Source: an uncultured Bacteroidales bacterium (GTDB taxonomy: Bacteria; Bacteroidota; Bacteroidia; Bacteroidales; UBA932). From it: a DNA stretch of 64,000 bases. This document shows, piece by piece, positions 9,156-17,901 of this stretch; positions within the stretch are counted from its first letter, which is position 1; every line of letters starts with the position of its first letter. A program made the position numbers and the translations under genes. The DNA lies in NCBI GenBank assembly GCA_944323345.1, contig CALUSC010000004.1, forward strand, positions 1 through 64,000, read 5' to 3'. The notes beneath the pieces were generated by a model. It had not been told where the DNA came from, did not search any database, and worked only from the letters and a program-made list of their open reading frames with translations.

Positions 9156-9938
9156 TCAGTCGTACAGACTCAGCCCAGGCCTGATGTAAGGCCTGATTTC
9201 TTTCGCAGGGACGAGGATATCTATCACTCCGAACACGTAAGCCGCGATTTCGTACTGGTTGTAAGTGAAAGTCACCCCGTCCGGGCCGATGCTGAAATTC
9301 CCGTTAGGTTCTATCCCGTCTACCAGCAGGCTTATTTTGGATTCTTCGTCTCGTCCGTCATTCAGATGCCTGAGCAGCAGTTCGCCTACCGGATTTTCAA
9401 ACCCTTCGGCGAATATGTCTTCCTGTTCCAGAAGTTTTCCGGTAGATTCCTCGAAATTTAGGTTTATTTCGGTTATCCCGCCATGAGCCCCTCCGGTATA
9501 TGAATAGGATACTGTATTATAACCGATTATACCCCCGAAAGAGCCCGTGACTTTTCCTGACTTGTCGAAAGCCCATGTCATGCCCATGAACGGTCCTTCA
9601 TATCCGTCTTCCTGCAACTGTCTGACTGTTCCGAGATTACTGTCCCGATACTCTGCCGTCAGACTGTCCGCCCATGCTTCCATGGCAGATGCCGGTTCCA
9701 TTGTCAGATAAGAGTTCCCGAACAGAGTGCCGGTTATGGCCTCTGCAATCTTCTGCCCCCTGCTGTCTGACATTTCAGGATATTCTACAGTTATAGAAAT
9801 GCTTATCGAGTCAGTCGCGCCTTCCTGCAGGGCTGTCTTGCCGCTGAAACTTACGATGTCGAACGATACAGGCCCTTTCCCGCATGAAGCGAGCAGGAAT
9901 AATGCGGCGGCAGCGCTTATGTAACGGAAATTTGTCAT
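9156..9938 (-). CDS. DUF3298/DUF4163-type lipoprotein
   Basis: 260 aa. The N-terminus is a lipoprotein signal with LLASC. The N-terminal half (ISITVEYPEM and the following helix) resembles DUF4163, and the C-terminal half resembles the DUF3298 domain of RsiV/PdaC-type proteins, with the typical ending FTYNQYEIAAYVFGVIDILVPAKEI and a GGAHG motif in the middle. RsiV binds lysozyme in Gram-positives; whether this one does is unknown. Its ATG overlaps the peptidase T stop by one base (TAATG), so the two are translationally coupled. Confidence 0.8.
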   Translation of the reverse strand: MTNFRYISAAAALFLLASCGKGPVSFDIVSFSGKTALQEGATDSISISITVEYPEMSDSRGQKIAEAITGTLFGNSYLTMEPASAMEAWADSLTAEYRDSNLGTVRQLQEDGYEGPFMGMTWAFDKSGKVTGSFGGIIGYNTVSYSYTGGAHGGITEINLNFEESTGKLLEQEDIFAEGFENPVGELLLRHLNDGRDEESKISLLVDGIEPNGNFSIGPDGVTFTYNQYEIAAYVFGVIDILVPAKEIRPYIRPGLSLYD

Positions 9939-11158
9939 TATTCTGCGAATTGGGATATGATGTTCAGAATTACCCCGGATGCTTTTTCCATGCTTTCTAC
10001 AGGCACGAATTCCAGTTTCCCATGGAAGTTATGCCCTCCGGCGAAGATGTTCGGACATGGCAGTCCCATGAACGAGAGGTTCGCCCCGTCAGTGCCGCCC
10101 CTGATAGGCCGGATGATAGGGGTGATGCCTTCCATCTCCATGGCTTTCACGGCTTTTTCGATGATATGGTAGTGCGGCTCGACCTCTTTTCTCATATTGT
10201 AGTACTGGTGCTTGATTTCCACAGACGCCACACCTTCGCCGTATTTTGAATTTATGAAATCCACGCATCCCTGCATCATCTTTTTCCTCTTTTCATAAAG
10301 GTCGATGTCGTGGTCGCGGATGATGTATGAGAACGAAGCCTCTTCCACAGTTCCTTTGAAATCGGTGATGTGGAAGAATCCTTCATATCCGTCGGTATAT
10401 TCAGGCCGCTGCTCCACAGGAAGCAGGGCGTTAAGCTCCATCCCGATAAGTATTGCATTCAGCATCTTGCCTTTAGCGTAGCCTGGGTGGATGTTCCGGC
10501 CCTGAATATGGACGGTGGCTGATGCCGCATTGAAGTTTTCATACTCCAGCTCTCCGATTTTTCCTCCGTCCATGGTGTAGGCATATTTCGCTCCGAATTT
10601 GGCTACATCGAATTTCACTACTCCGCGTCCGATTTCCTCGTCGGGAGTGAAGCCTATTTTGATAGGCCCGTGTTTGAATTCAGGATGTTCCATGATGTAT
10701 TCCGCCATGCACATTATTTCAGCGACCCCTGCCTTGTCATCGGCTCCGAGCAGGGTGGTGCCGTCAGTAGTGATGAGCGTCTGGCCCTTGTATTCTGCCA
10801 GTTCCGGGAAATCTGACACTTTAAGCGCGAGTCCAGGTACGCCTTTGAGCGGAATGTCGGAACCGTCGTAGTTTTCTATGATCTGCGGCTTGATGTGAAC
10901 TCCCGAAGCATCTGGAGAGGTGTCCACGTGTGCGATGAACCCTACTGCAGGCACGTCTTTCCCGCAGTTCGACGGGATGGAGGCCATGACATAGCCGTAT
11001 TCGTCCAGGGTGGCATCTATGCCCATTCCAGACAGTTCGTCCCTGAGCAGTTTCAGCAGGTCCAGCTGTTTTGCGGAACTCGGCTGGCTCTCGGACTCCG
11101 GGTCAGATTGGGTATCTATGGCGATGTATCTGAGGAATTTGTCTGTTATCTTTTCCAT
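9938..11158 (-). CDS. pepT: Peptidase T (tripeptide aminopeptidase, M20B)
   Basis: 406 aa, the usual PepT length. It cleaves the N-terminal residue from tripeptides in the cytoplasm with two zinc ions. Visible metal-site motifs are GFIAHVDTSPD (His and catalytic Asp), LLGADDKAG (bridging Asp), FTPDEEIGRG (catalytic Glu-Glu), TMDGG, and the C-terminal IRGGTDGANLS and AGGHNFHGK. It stands downstream of OPT oligopeptide-transporter and ZIP metal-transporter genes on the same strand, so peptide uptake, zinc supply and tripeptide cleavage may be linked. The gap to the ZIP gene is 99 bp, long enough for a separate promoter. Confidence 0.96.
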   Translation of the reverse strand: MEKITDKFLRYIAIDTQSDPESESQPSSAKQLDLLKLLRDELSGMGIDATLDEYGYVMASIPSNCGKDVPAVGFIAHVDTSPDASGVHIKPQIIENYDGSDIPLKGVPGLALKVSDFPELAEYKGQTLITTDGTTLLGADDKAGVAEIMCMAEYIMEHPEFKHGPIKIGFTPDEEIGRGVVKFDVAKFGAKYAYTMDGGKIGELEYENFNAASATVHIQGRNIHPGYAKGKMLNAILIGMELNALLPVEQRPEYTDGYEGFFHITDFKGTVEEASFSYIIRDHDIDLYEKRKKMMQGCVDFINSKYGEGVASVEIKHQYYNMRKEVEPHYHIIEKAVKAMEMEGITPIIRPIRGGTDGANLSFMGLPCPNIFAGGHNFHGKLEFVPVESMEKASGVILNIISQFAE

Positions 11159-11257
11159 ATTATTATGTTTATCTGCAACTATGCAATTTTTTTATTCAAT
11201 AATCCTGTTAAAGTTAATGAAAAATTCTTGTCCGTTGAAATCCACCCTGCCGATTTT

Positions 11258-12100
11258 TTAAATAATCAGCAGGCTTATTGCCATAACTGCCATGCCGGCC
11301 ACCACACCTGATATCGCGATGTGGTGTTTCCCGTATTTTTCAGCAGTAGGCAGCAGTTCGTCGAGTGAAATGAAGATCATGATGCCTGCAACGGCTGACA
11401 GAATCAGCGGAAATGCAGTCCCGCCATCCTGGATCTGCAGGCCAAACAGAGCGGTGACGCCATAACATATAGCTGCTCCTGCAGGTTCGGTGAGCCCTGA
11501 CAATGTGGCATAAAGCAGAGCTTTCCCTTTGCTCCTGGTCGCATAAAAGATAGGTATCGCAACTGCTATCCCTTCAGGAATGTTGTGCACCGCAATCGCA
11601 AATGTGATTCCGGCACCCATCTGCGGGTCGTTCAAAGCTCCTATGAAAGTGGCCATGCCTTCCGGAAAATTATGTACGGCTATAGCCATGGCGGACAATA
11701 TACCGAGTTTCTTCAGTGCTTGCGGACCCTCATGTCCGGATTTCGCAATCATGTCTGTCGCGGCGTTGTGAGAATTCAGAGTCAGGCCGGAAGCTTCATG
11801 CGGATTTTCATAATCGGGTATCAGAAAATCGATGAGAGTGATAATCCCCATCCCGATGAAGAAAGCCAGCATGACGAATACCGCTCCTTCACGGCCTCCT
11901 GCTGTCTCGGAAACTGCTGCCTGAGCTTCAGGATAAAGTTCTGCCAGAGATATGAAAATCATCACTCCTGCCGACAGACCCAGCGCGCCTGCCAGAAAAT
12001 TGCTGCTGATTTTCTTCAATGCCAGTATAAGTGCTCCGCCGATGCCTGTAGCGGCCCCGGCGAGCAATGTCAGCAGCAGTGCGGTGACGACAGGATTCAT
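11258..12100 (-). CDS. zupT: ZIP family metal (zinc) transporter
   Basis: 280 aa, with about eight hydrophobic segments. The two metal-path signatures of ZIP proteins are present: HNFPEGMATF in the fourth membrane helix and HNIPEGIAVAIP in the fifth. The order and spacing match the bacterial ZupT branch, which imports zinc and other divalent ions. A short charged, His-containing loop lies between the third and fourth helices. The gene follows the OPT transporter with an 11-bp gap and is likely in its operon. Metal preference cannot be deduced. Confidence 0.93.
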   Translation of the reverse strand: MNPVVTALLLTLLAGAATGIGGALILALKKISSNFLAGALGLSAGVMIFISLAELYPEAQAAVSETAGGREGAVFVMLAFFIGMGIITLIDFLIPDYENPHEASGLTLNSHNAATDMIAKSGHEGPQALKKLGILSAMAIAVHNFPEGMATFIGALNDPQMGAGITFAIAVHNIPEGIAVAIPIFYATRSKGKALLYATLSGLTEPAGAAICYGVTALFGLQIQDGGTAFPLILSAVAGIMIFISLDELLPTAEKYGKHHIAISGVVAGMAVMAISLLII

Positions 12101-12111
12101 GATTCCGGTGT

Positions 12112-14094
12112 CTATGCGTTTTTCTTCGCCCTGAGAGATGATATGATGATATACGCTATAATCAGAAGGTAAGGTATGACGGCTACAGGTTCAGTCCATA
12201 CAGACGGAGCCATGTACCAGTCGACATCTGCGAATTTCAGGATAGCGCTGACTACGCCCATGAGGGCTCCGCCGGCAATGAATCCGGATGCGATAAGAGT
12301 TCCTTTCTCGTTTCTGGCGTTATTTGTTTCAGGATCCTTGCTGCGAGTGCTTACATACCATGAAATCGCGCCTCCCACCAGCATCGGCATGTTGAGGTCG
12401 AGCGGTATGAACATTCCCAGTGCGAAAGCCAGGGCCGGAACGTTGAATATCGTGAGGATTATGGCGATGACAGCTCCGATGCCGTACATCAGCCACGGTG
12501 CGCTCCCTCCGTTCATCATCGGCTCGATGACGGCAGCCATGGCATTGGCCTGAGGGGCCACCAGTGCGTTCTCTCCGGTGAAGCCGTATGTCTGGTTCAG
12601 CACGAGCATGACACCTCCTACGGTCGCGGCGGCGACCAATGTTCCGAGAAATTTCCAGCTTTCCTGTTTCTTCGGAGTAGAACCTATCCAGTATCCTATC
12701 TTGAGGTCCGTTACGAATGCTCCGGCCACAGACAGCGCAGTGCAGACCACTCCACCTATTATAAGGGCCGCAGTCATTCCTGCCGTCCCTTTAAGTCCGG
12801 CCGCCACCATGACTAAAGATGCGAGAATAAGGGTCATGAGAGTCATTCCGCTGACAGGGTTTGACCCTACGATGGCGATGGCATTGGCTGCCACGGTAGT
12901 GAACAGAAAAGCAATGATGCCGACTACCAGCACTCCGATGACCGCATGCCATATATTGTCTACAACGCCGAATGCGAAGAACAGGAAAACCGCGAGCAAG
13001 GTGACGGCGATGCCGCAGATGACTATCTTCATGGAAATATCCCTCTGCGTCCTTTCCGTCTCGGTGATCCCTGCCGATTTTTTCCTGCTGAATTCACCTG
13101 CCGCCAGCCCTACGGCGGATTTGATGACTCCGAATGACTTTATGATGCCGATGATTCCGGCAGTGGCTATGCCTCCGATGCCGATATGGCGTGCATATTC
13201 AGTGAATATCTGTTCCGCTGACAGCTGCGATACAGTGCTTTTGATGCCTGTATTCATCAGATCTATGACTTCAGGTCCCCAGATGAGATTCATCAGAGGA
13301 ATGATGACCAGCCATACCAGGAAACTTCCGCAGCAGATTACGAATGCGTACTTGAGTCCGACTATATATCCCAGGCCCAGTACGGCCGCTCCGGTGTTGA
13401 GCTTGAATACAAGTTTGGCCTTTTCCGCAATGGTCTCCCCGAACGGCAGTATGCGTGTGGTGATGGTGTCGCTCCACATGCCGAAAGTGGACACGATGAA
13501 GTCGTACAGTCCTCCGACAAGTCCGCTGACCAGGAGTGTCTTGGCCCCTTTCCCGCCGCTTTCGCCGCTGACCAGTACCTGAGTGGTGGCCGTGGCTTCC
13601 GGGAAAGGATATTTCCCGTGCATTTCCTTTACGAAATATTTTCTGAAAGGAATCAGGAAAAGAATGCCCAGAATACCTCCCAGAAGGGAAGAAAAGAAAA
13701 CCTTCGTAAAGTCTACCGTAAGTTCGGGATATTTCGCCTGTAATATATATAGTGCAGGCAATGTGAAAATCGCTCCCGCGACAATGGCTCCGGAACAAGA
13801 CCCGATAGACTGGATCATTACGTTCTCTCCGAGAGAATTTTTTCTGCCCAATGCGCTGGACAGGCCCACCGCAATGATGGCGATCGGTATGGCAGCTTCG
13901 AACACCTGTCCTACCTTCAGTCCGAGATATGCCGCCGCAGCCGAGAATATGACGGTCATCAGAATGCCGATGCAGACAGACCACGTGGTCACTTCAGGAT
14001 AAGTCTTCTTTGGGGACAGCAGAGGCTGGTATGACTCTCCCGGACGCAGCTCTCTGTGCGCGTTCTCAGGCAATGTCATTTTCTTGTTTTCCAT
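12112..14094 (-). CDS. OPT family oligopeptide transporter
   Basis: 660 aa, strongly hydrophobic with about 14-16 predicted membrane segments. The N-terminal region (LGLKVGQVFEAAIPIAI, then ENVMIQSIGSCSGAIVAG) and the later block GKYPFPEATATTQVL are typical of bacterial OPT proteins. The family carries oligopeptides or metal chelates into the cytoplasm. The gene heads a minus-strand cluster with the ZIP transporter, pepT and a lipoprotein gene. A minus-strand TATCTTTG box lies at 14122-14129, about 30 bp before the start. Met1 and Met6 are both possible starts. Confidence 0.93.
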   Translation of the reverse strand: MENKKMTLPENAHRELRPGESYQPLLSPKKTYPEVTTWSVCIGILMTVIFSAAAAYLGLKVGQVFEAAIPIAIIAVGLSSALGRKNSLGENVMIQSIGSCSGAIVAGAIFTLPALYILQAKYPELTVDFTKVFFSSLLGGILGILFLIPFRKYFVKEMHGKYPFPEATATTQVLVSGESGGKGAKTLLVSGLVGGLYDFIVSTFGMWSDTITTRILPFGETIAEKAKLVFKLNTGAAVLGLGYIVGLKYAFVICCGSFLVWLVIIPLMNLIWGPEVIDLMNTGIKSTVSQLSAEQIFTEYARHIGIGGIATAGIIGIIKSFGVIKSAVGLAAGEFSRKKSAGITETERTQRDISMKIVICGIAVTLLAVFLFFAFGVVDNIWHAVIGVLVVGIIAFLFTTVAANAIAIVGSNPVSGMTLMTLILASLVMVAAGLKGTAGMTAALIIGGVVCTALSVAGAFVTDLKIGYWIGSTPKKQESWKFLGTLVAAATVGGVMLVLNQTYGFTGENALVAPQANAMAAVIEPMMNGGSAPWLMYGIGAVIAIILTIFNVPALAFALGMFIPLDLNMPMLVGGAISWYVSTRSKDPETNNARNEKGTLIASGFIAGGALMGVVSAILKFADVDWYMAPSVWTEPVAVIPYLLIIAYIIISSLRAKKNA

Positions 14095-14121
14095 TTTCAG
14101 TCATCTTTCCGTATATCGTGG

Positions 14122-14129
14122 CAAAGATA
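14122..14129 (-). promoter_or_regulatory. Probable -7 box of the OPT transporter promoter
   Basis: TATCTTTG on the minus strand matches the Bacteroidetes TAnnTTTG -7 element, 28 bp before the OPT start codon. I do not see a good TTG -33 element at the expected distance, so the call rests on the -7 box and position only. Confidence 0.4.
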
Positions 14130-14193
14130 AACAAAATATCATATTTCCAGGGATATTCCGGCAGCAGGGCTTCAAAAGAAAAATTGCATGTAT

Positions 14194-14225
14194 TTGGAAA
14201 ATTGGAAATGATTTTTATAACTTTG
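14194..14225 (+). promoter_or_regulatory. Bacteroidetes-type promoter of rdgB-recO
   Basis: TTG at 14194-14196, a 21-nt spacer and TAACTTTG at 14218-14225 match the primary sigma factor consensus (TTG, 19-21 nt, TAnnTTTG). The rdgB start codon is 29 bp downstream. Confidence 0.7.
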
Positions 14226-14254
14226 CCGCCGATTAAGACGAAAATAAAGCAGTT

Positions 14255-14887
14255 ATGAAAATGGTTTTTGCAACGGGCAATAGCGGAAAACTGCGTGAGG
14301 CATCAGAAATTTTAGGCAAGGGATTTGAGCTCGTTACCCCTGCACAGATGGGAATCAAGGAAGATATTCCCGAAACAGGTACGACCCTGAGGGCCAATTC
14401 GCAGCTTAAAGCGGACTACATCTGGAATCACTGTCATACAGACTGTTTCGCGGATGATACCGGCCTGGAAGTCGATGCCCTGGGCGGCGCTCCGGGAGTG
14501 CATACGGCCAGATATGCCGGAGAAGACAAGAATTTCGACAAGAACATGGACAAGCTTCTGGATGAACTTTCCAGAAAGGAAATGGAGGCCTCTCTCATGA
14601 AGTCCATGGGCATAACCCCCAAGACAAATCTGCGCGGCGCGCGCTTCAAGAGTGTCGTCACTCTCATTGTCGGAGGACAGAGATATTATTTTAACGGAGT
14701 TCTGGAAGGCCGCATTGCGAGGAGCAAGGCCGGGAAAGGCGGATTCGGATATGATCCGGTATTCATTTCGGATGATTTTCCGGGAATGTCGCTTGCGGAA
14801 ATCTCCGAGGAACAGAAAAATTCCATATCCCACAGGGGCAAGGCCCTGAGAGCCATGGCGGAATTCCTCGCCGACAGGAACAAATGA
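14255..14887 (+). CDS. rdgB: XTP/dITP diphosphatase (non-canonical purine NTP pyrophosphatase)
   Basis: 210 aa. It hydrolyses ITP, dITP and XTP to monophosphates and keeps deaminated purines out of DNA. HAM1/RdgB signatures are FATGNSGKLREA at the N-terminus (nucleotide binding), FADDTGLEVDALGGAPGVH in the middle (catalytic Asp) and GKGGFGYDPVF with SHRGKALRAM at the C-terminus. It is slightly longer than the E. coli enzyme because of a segment around residues 108-128. The stop overlaps the recO start by four bases (ATGA), so the pair is coupled. The promoter is well defined upstream. Confidence 0.95.
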   Translation: MKMVFATGNSGKLREASEILGKGFELVTPAQMGIKEDIPETGTTLRANSQLKADYIWNHCHTDCFADDTGLEVDALGGAPGVHTARYAGEDKNFDKNMDKLLDELSRKEMEASLMKSMGITPKTNLRGARFKSVVTLIVGGQRYYFNGVLEGRIARSKAGKGGFGYDPVFISDDFPGMSLAEISEEQKNSISHRGKALRAMAEFLADRNK

Positions 14888-15534
14888 ACAGTTCCGAATT
14901 CATCTTGCTGCACACTACGGGATTCGGAGAGAAATCCATGGTCCTTCACACCCTGTCGAAAGACTACGGCAGGAAAGGACTTTTCATAAAAAACATATCA
15001 CGCCGGTCTGTCACTTCCATGTTTTTCCCTCTCGGAATCATGGAAGCAGACATTTGCGAGACATCCGGATCAGGACTTTTCACTGCCAGGAATCCGTCGC
15101 TTCGATATCCTCTGACAGGTCTCAGGAACAATCTGCGCAAGAGCGCAATAAGCATGTTCATCAGTGAGGTGCTTTACCGGGTCGTCCGGGAAGGGGCCAG
15201 GGATAATGCGCTGTATGGAATGTGTGAAAAAAACATATTGCTTCTGGACGCGCTGGAAGATGATTTCAACAACTTCCACCTTTATTTCCTGCTGGAATTC
15301 ATAATCGCACTGGGATTCAGTCCGGAGCCGGGGGATCTCGAACCGTTCGTGAGGGAAAACCGGGATCTGCTGGCGGATTTCATGAAAAGGCCTTTTTCGG
15401 AAGCCATGCTTGTGCCGATGACAGGGGACGTGCGCAGCAGCTTGGCTGAAAGTCTGCTGAAATACATAGAGTTTCACACTGAAGCTGCTGTCAATGTCAA
15501 TTCTCTGAAAGTCCTTCACGAGGTGTTCCGGTAG
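14884..15534 (+). CDS. recO: DNA repair protein RecO
   Basis: 216 aa. RecO anneals SSB-coated DNA and helps load RecA with RecR. The N-terminal OB-fold begins with FILLHTTGFGEKSMVLHTLSKDYG and is followed by the helical C-terminal part (LYRVVREGARDNALYGM, NNFHLYFLLEF). The protein is short, and I see no clear four-cysteine zinc motif in the C-terminal part. The 3' end overlaps the convergent U32 peptidase gene by 38 bp; both frames look genuine to their ends. Confidence 0.9.
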   Translation: MNSSEFILLHTTGFGEKSMVLHTLSKDYGRKGLFIKNISRRSVTSMFFPLGIMEADICETSGSGLFTARNPSLRYPLTGLRNNLRKSAISMFISEVLYRVVREGARDNALYGMCEKNILLLDALEDDFNNFHLYFLLEFIIALGFSPEPGDLEPFVRENRDLLADFMKRPFSEAMLVPMTGDVRSSLAESLLKYIEFHTEAAVNVNSLKVLHEVFR

Positions 15535-16780
15535 CAGCCCAGACATAGACCTTGTCCGAGCGCCTGAGTTTTTCCGTCTGACCTCCGAGGTCTGCCGGAA
15601 TGGAACAGTAGACTCCTTTGGATGCTTCCCGGACCGGTTTCAGGTCTACCCTTATTTCCGACACTTTCAGTTCCACTACTCCCGTGGACGGTCCGATGAC
15701 GAGGATGTCGTCTCCGACTCTCAGCGATTCAGACTCGACGAGTATTTCCACTACACCTAATTTGCTGAACCAGTTTGTGACCTTTCCGCAGTATACTTTC
15801 CTGCGTGTCGCCTTGCTTCCGTACACTTCGCTCCATTCTCCCAGGCGGGCTCCCTGATAGTAGCCGTCCCAGAATCCGCGGTTGAATACCTCTTCCAGTT
15901 CTTTTTTCAGCTCTGCGGCCAGTTCGGGAGTGTATTTTCCTTCGCATACTGCATCCGCGGCCCTTCTGTAGCATGAAGCCGTCCTTTTTACATACTCGGC
16001 AGACCGTGCGCGGCCTTCTATCTTGAAAACAGTGACTCCGGCGTCGATGATTTTGTCCATGAATTCGATGGTACACAGGTCTTTGGGTGACATGATGTAT
16101 TTGTTGTCCACGACCAGTCTGTTCCCTGTTTCCAGATCGGTCACTTCATATCCGCGCCTGCATATCTGATAGCATGCCCCTCTGTTTGCGGAAGCTCCGT
16201 ATTCGTGAAGACTCAGATAACATTTCCCGGAAACCGCCATGCACAGTGCCCCGTGGGCAAACATCTCTATCCCTACCTTGCGGCCCGACGGGCCGGCAAT
16301 ATTTTCTTCGTCTATGATTCTTTTGATTTCCTTTACCTGATTCAGATTCAGTTCCCTGGCCAGGACGATGACATCGGCGTACCTGGAATAGAACCGCAGG
16401 GCCTCGACATTGGAAATGCTGAGCTGGGTGGAAATGTGCACTTCCAGGCCTATGGAATGGGCGTAGACGATGGCGGCCATGTCGGATGCTATGACTGCCG
16501 TGATGCCTGCGGAAGCGGCGGCATCGAGTGTCTTCCGCATGTCTTCGAGATCTTCCTGATAAAGGACGATGTTCAGGGTCAGGTATGATTTCACTCCGTG
16601 CTCCCGGCATATCCGGCATATCTCCGGAAGATCCTCCATCCTGAAGTTATTCGCGGAATGGGACCGCATGTTCAGTTTCTCGACACCGAAATATACGGAG
16701 TCTGCTCCGCCTTGTATTGCGGCCTGCAGGCATTCGAAGTTGCCGGCAGGCGCCATTATTTCCAAACTTTTCTTGTCCAT
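15497..16780 (-). CDS. U32 family peptidase-like protein (TrhP/YegQ type)
   Basis: 427 aa. The family signature is present: MAPAGNFECLQAAIQGGADSVYFGVEKLNMR at the start, VHISTQLSISN, and a Cys-rich core GALCMAVSGKCYLS..ANRGACYQICRR that in E. coli TrhP/RlhA relatives is tied to Fe-S or prephenate-dependent RNA hydroxylation. YegQ/TrhP proteins of this size take part in 5-hydroxyuridine formation at the tRNA wobble position; true protease activity is doubtful. The C-terminal beta-barrel (about residues 330-410) is the usual U32 extension. The start is 21 bp downstream of the polyprenyl synthase stop, so they form a likely operon. The last 12 codons overlap recO antisense. Confidence 0.88.
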   Translation of the reverse strand: MDKKSLEIMAPAGNFECLQAAIQGGADSVYFGVEKLNMRSHSANNFRMEDLPEICRICREHGVKSYLTLNIVLYQEDLEDMRKTLDAAASAGITAVIASDMAAIVYAHSIGLEVHISTQLSISNVEALRFYSRYADVIVLARELNLNQVKEIKRIIDEENIAGPSGRKVGIEMFAHGALCMAVSGKCYLSLHEYGASANRGACYQICRRGYEVTDLETGNRLVVDNKYIMSPKDLCTIEFMDKIIDAGVTVFKIEGRARSAEYVKRTASCYRRAADAVCEGKYTPELAAELKKELEEVFNRGFWDGYYQGARLGEWSEVYGSKATRRKVYCGKVTNWFSKLGVVEILVESESLRVGDDILVIGPSTGVVELKVSEIRVDLKPVREASKGVYCSIPADLGGQTEKLRRSDKVYVWAATGTPREGLSEN

Positions 16781-16801
16781 GTGCGAACCGGTGTCCCGGA
16801 G

Positions 16802-17818
16802 TTATTTGTTCCTGCCGATGAGCCTGTCGGCATATCTGTGCAGCATCTCGTAACGGATTTTGCCCAATCCCAGAAGTCCGGCATAATTCATCGCCTGGGC
16901 GTGCAGCCTGATGATTTCGTACTTTACGTCTTCGTCTATGCCGAGCACCTCGTAGATTTCCTTTACTTTTTCTATTTTGGCCGATTTTTCTGCTTCGTTT
17001 CCGGCTTTCATGTCCATTGCCCTGAGAAGGGCAGTCTTTCCGTGGGCCGGGTCCGCGACTCCTGACTTTTCCAGTTCTTCCCCTTTTTCGAGAGCGCGGA
17101 TCAGGAGCCATGTCTTCTTGTTGTTTATGATGTCTCCGCCGATTTTCTTTCCGAAGATGCTGGAATCCCCGTATGTGTCCAGGTAGTCGTCGGTGATCTG
17201 GAAGGCGAGGCCGAGGTCGTATCCGAATTTGTAGAGCAGGTCGCATGTCCTGGCGTCAGCTCCGGCTATCAGGGCTCCGAGCTTGGCTGAACATGCTATG
17301 AGAACGGCAGTCTTCAGTCCTATCATTTTCATGTAGGATTCCATCGGCACATCTTTCACCTTTTCGAATTCCATGTCGTACTGCTGGCCTTCGCATACCT
17401 GGGCTGCAGTGGCGGTGAACAGGTCCATGACCTGAGGCAGGACTTCGGCAGGGGCCTTTGCTATCCGCCTGTAACTGTCGATGGACATGACGTCTCCGGA
17501 AATGATGGCGGTGTTGTCGTCCCATTTGCGGCATACGGTAGGCACTCCGCGGCGCATGTCGGAATTGTCCATGATGTCGTCATGTATCAGCGTGAAGCTG
17601 TGGAAGACTTCCAGGGCCGCGGCCGGTTCGAGGATCCTTTCATCGAAACTGTCCTTGAAAAGGGCATAGGCCATAAGGCATAATCTCGGACGGACGCGTT
17701 TGCCTCCGATGCCGATCATGTAGCGCAGCGGGTCGTAAAGTCCTGCCGGTTCCGAATTGAACTCTATGTTCTCGAACAGGCTCTTCAGGGTGTCTTCAAT
17801 CTGGTTTTCGTTTATCAT
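16802..17818 (-). CDS. Polyprenyl diphosphate synthase (farnesyl/geranylgeranyl type)
   Basis: 338 aa. It condenses isopentenyl diphosphate with allylic diphosphates for quinone and cell-wall lipid synthesis. Both aspartate-rich motifs are visible: FTLIHDDIMDNSDMRRG (first DDxxD with the following Arg pair) and FQITDDYLDTYGD (second). GGKRVRPRL near residue 33 binds the homoallylic substrate. The residues before the first Asp motif, which set chain length, do not let me decide between C15, C20 and longer products. The gene is divergent from the SulP transporter, with a TACATTTG-like minus-strand -7 box at 17858-17865. Confidence 0.93.
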   Translation of the reverse strand: MINENQIEDTLKSLFENIEFNSEPAGLYDPLRYMIGIGGKRVRPRLCLMAYALFKDSFDERILEPAAALEVFHSFTLIHDDIMDNSDMRRGVPTVCRKWDDNTAIISGDVMSIDSYRRIAKAPAEVLPQVMDLFTATAAQVCEGQQYDMEFEKVKDVPMESYMKMIGLKTAVLIACSAKLGALIAGADARTCDLLYKFGYDLGLAFQITDDYLDTYGDSSIFGKKIGGDIINNKKTWLLIRALEKGEELEKSGVADPAHGKTALLRAMDMKAGNEAEKSAKIEKVKEIYEVLGIDEDVKYEIIRLHAQAMNYAGLLGLGKIRYEMLHRYADRLIGRNK

Positions 17819-17877
17819 GGCTCTTTTCCGTTTTTATGATATGTCGGGCATATTTTACAAATGTAGTGAAAATCCAT

Positions 17878-17885
17878 TATATTTG
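17878..17885 (+). promoter_or_regulatory. -7 promoter box before the SulP gene
   Basis: TATATTTG, an excellent match to TAnnTTTG, ends 16 bp before the ATG at 17902, which gives a very short leader and supports that start. The -33 region is a T-rich stretch without a clean TTG. A divergent box for the polyprenyl synthase gene lies about 20 bp away. Confidence 0.55.
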
Positions 17886-17901
17886 TACCGATTATAGTGG
17901 T

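Noticed and set aside
12578-13582. Long plus-strand open frame (334 codons)
   Set aside because: Antisense to the clearly conserved OPT transporter; composition is Met/Pro/Thr-rich as expected for the opposite strand of a membrane-protein gene.
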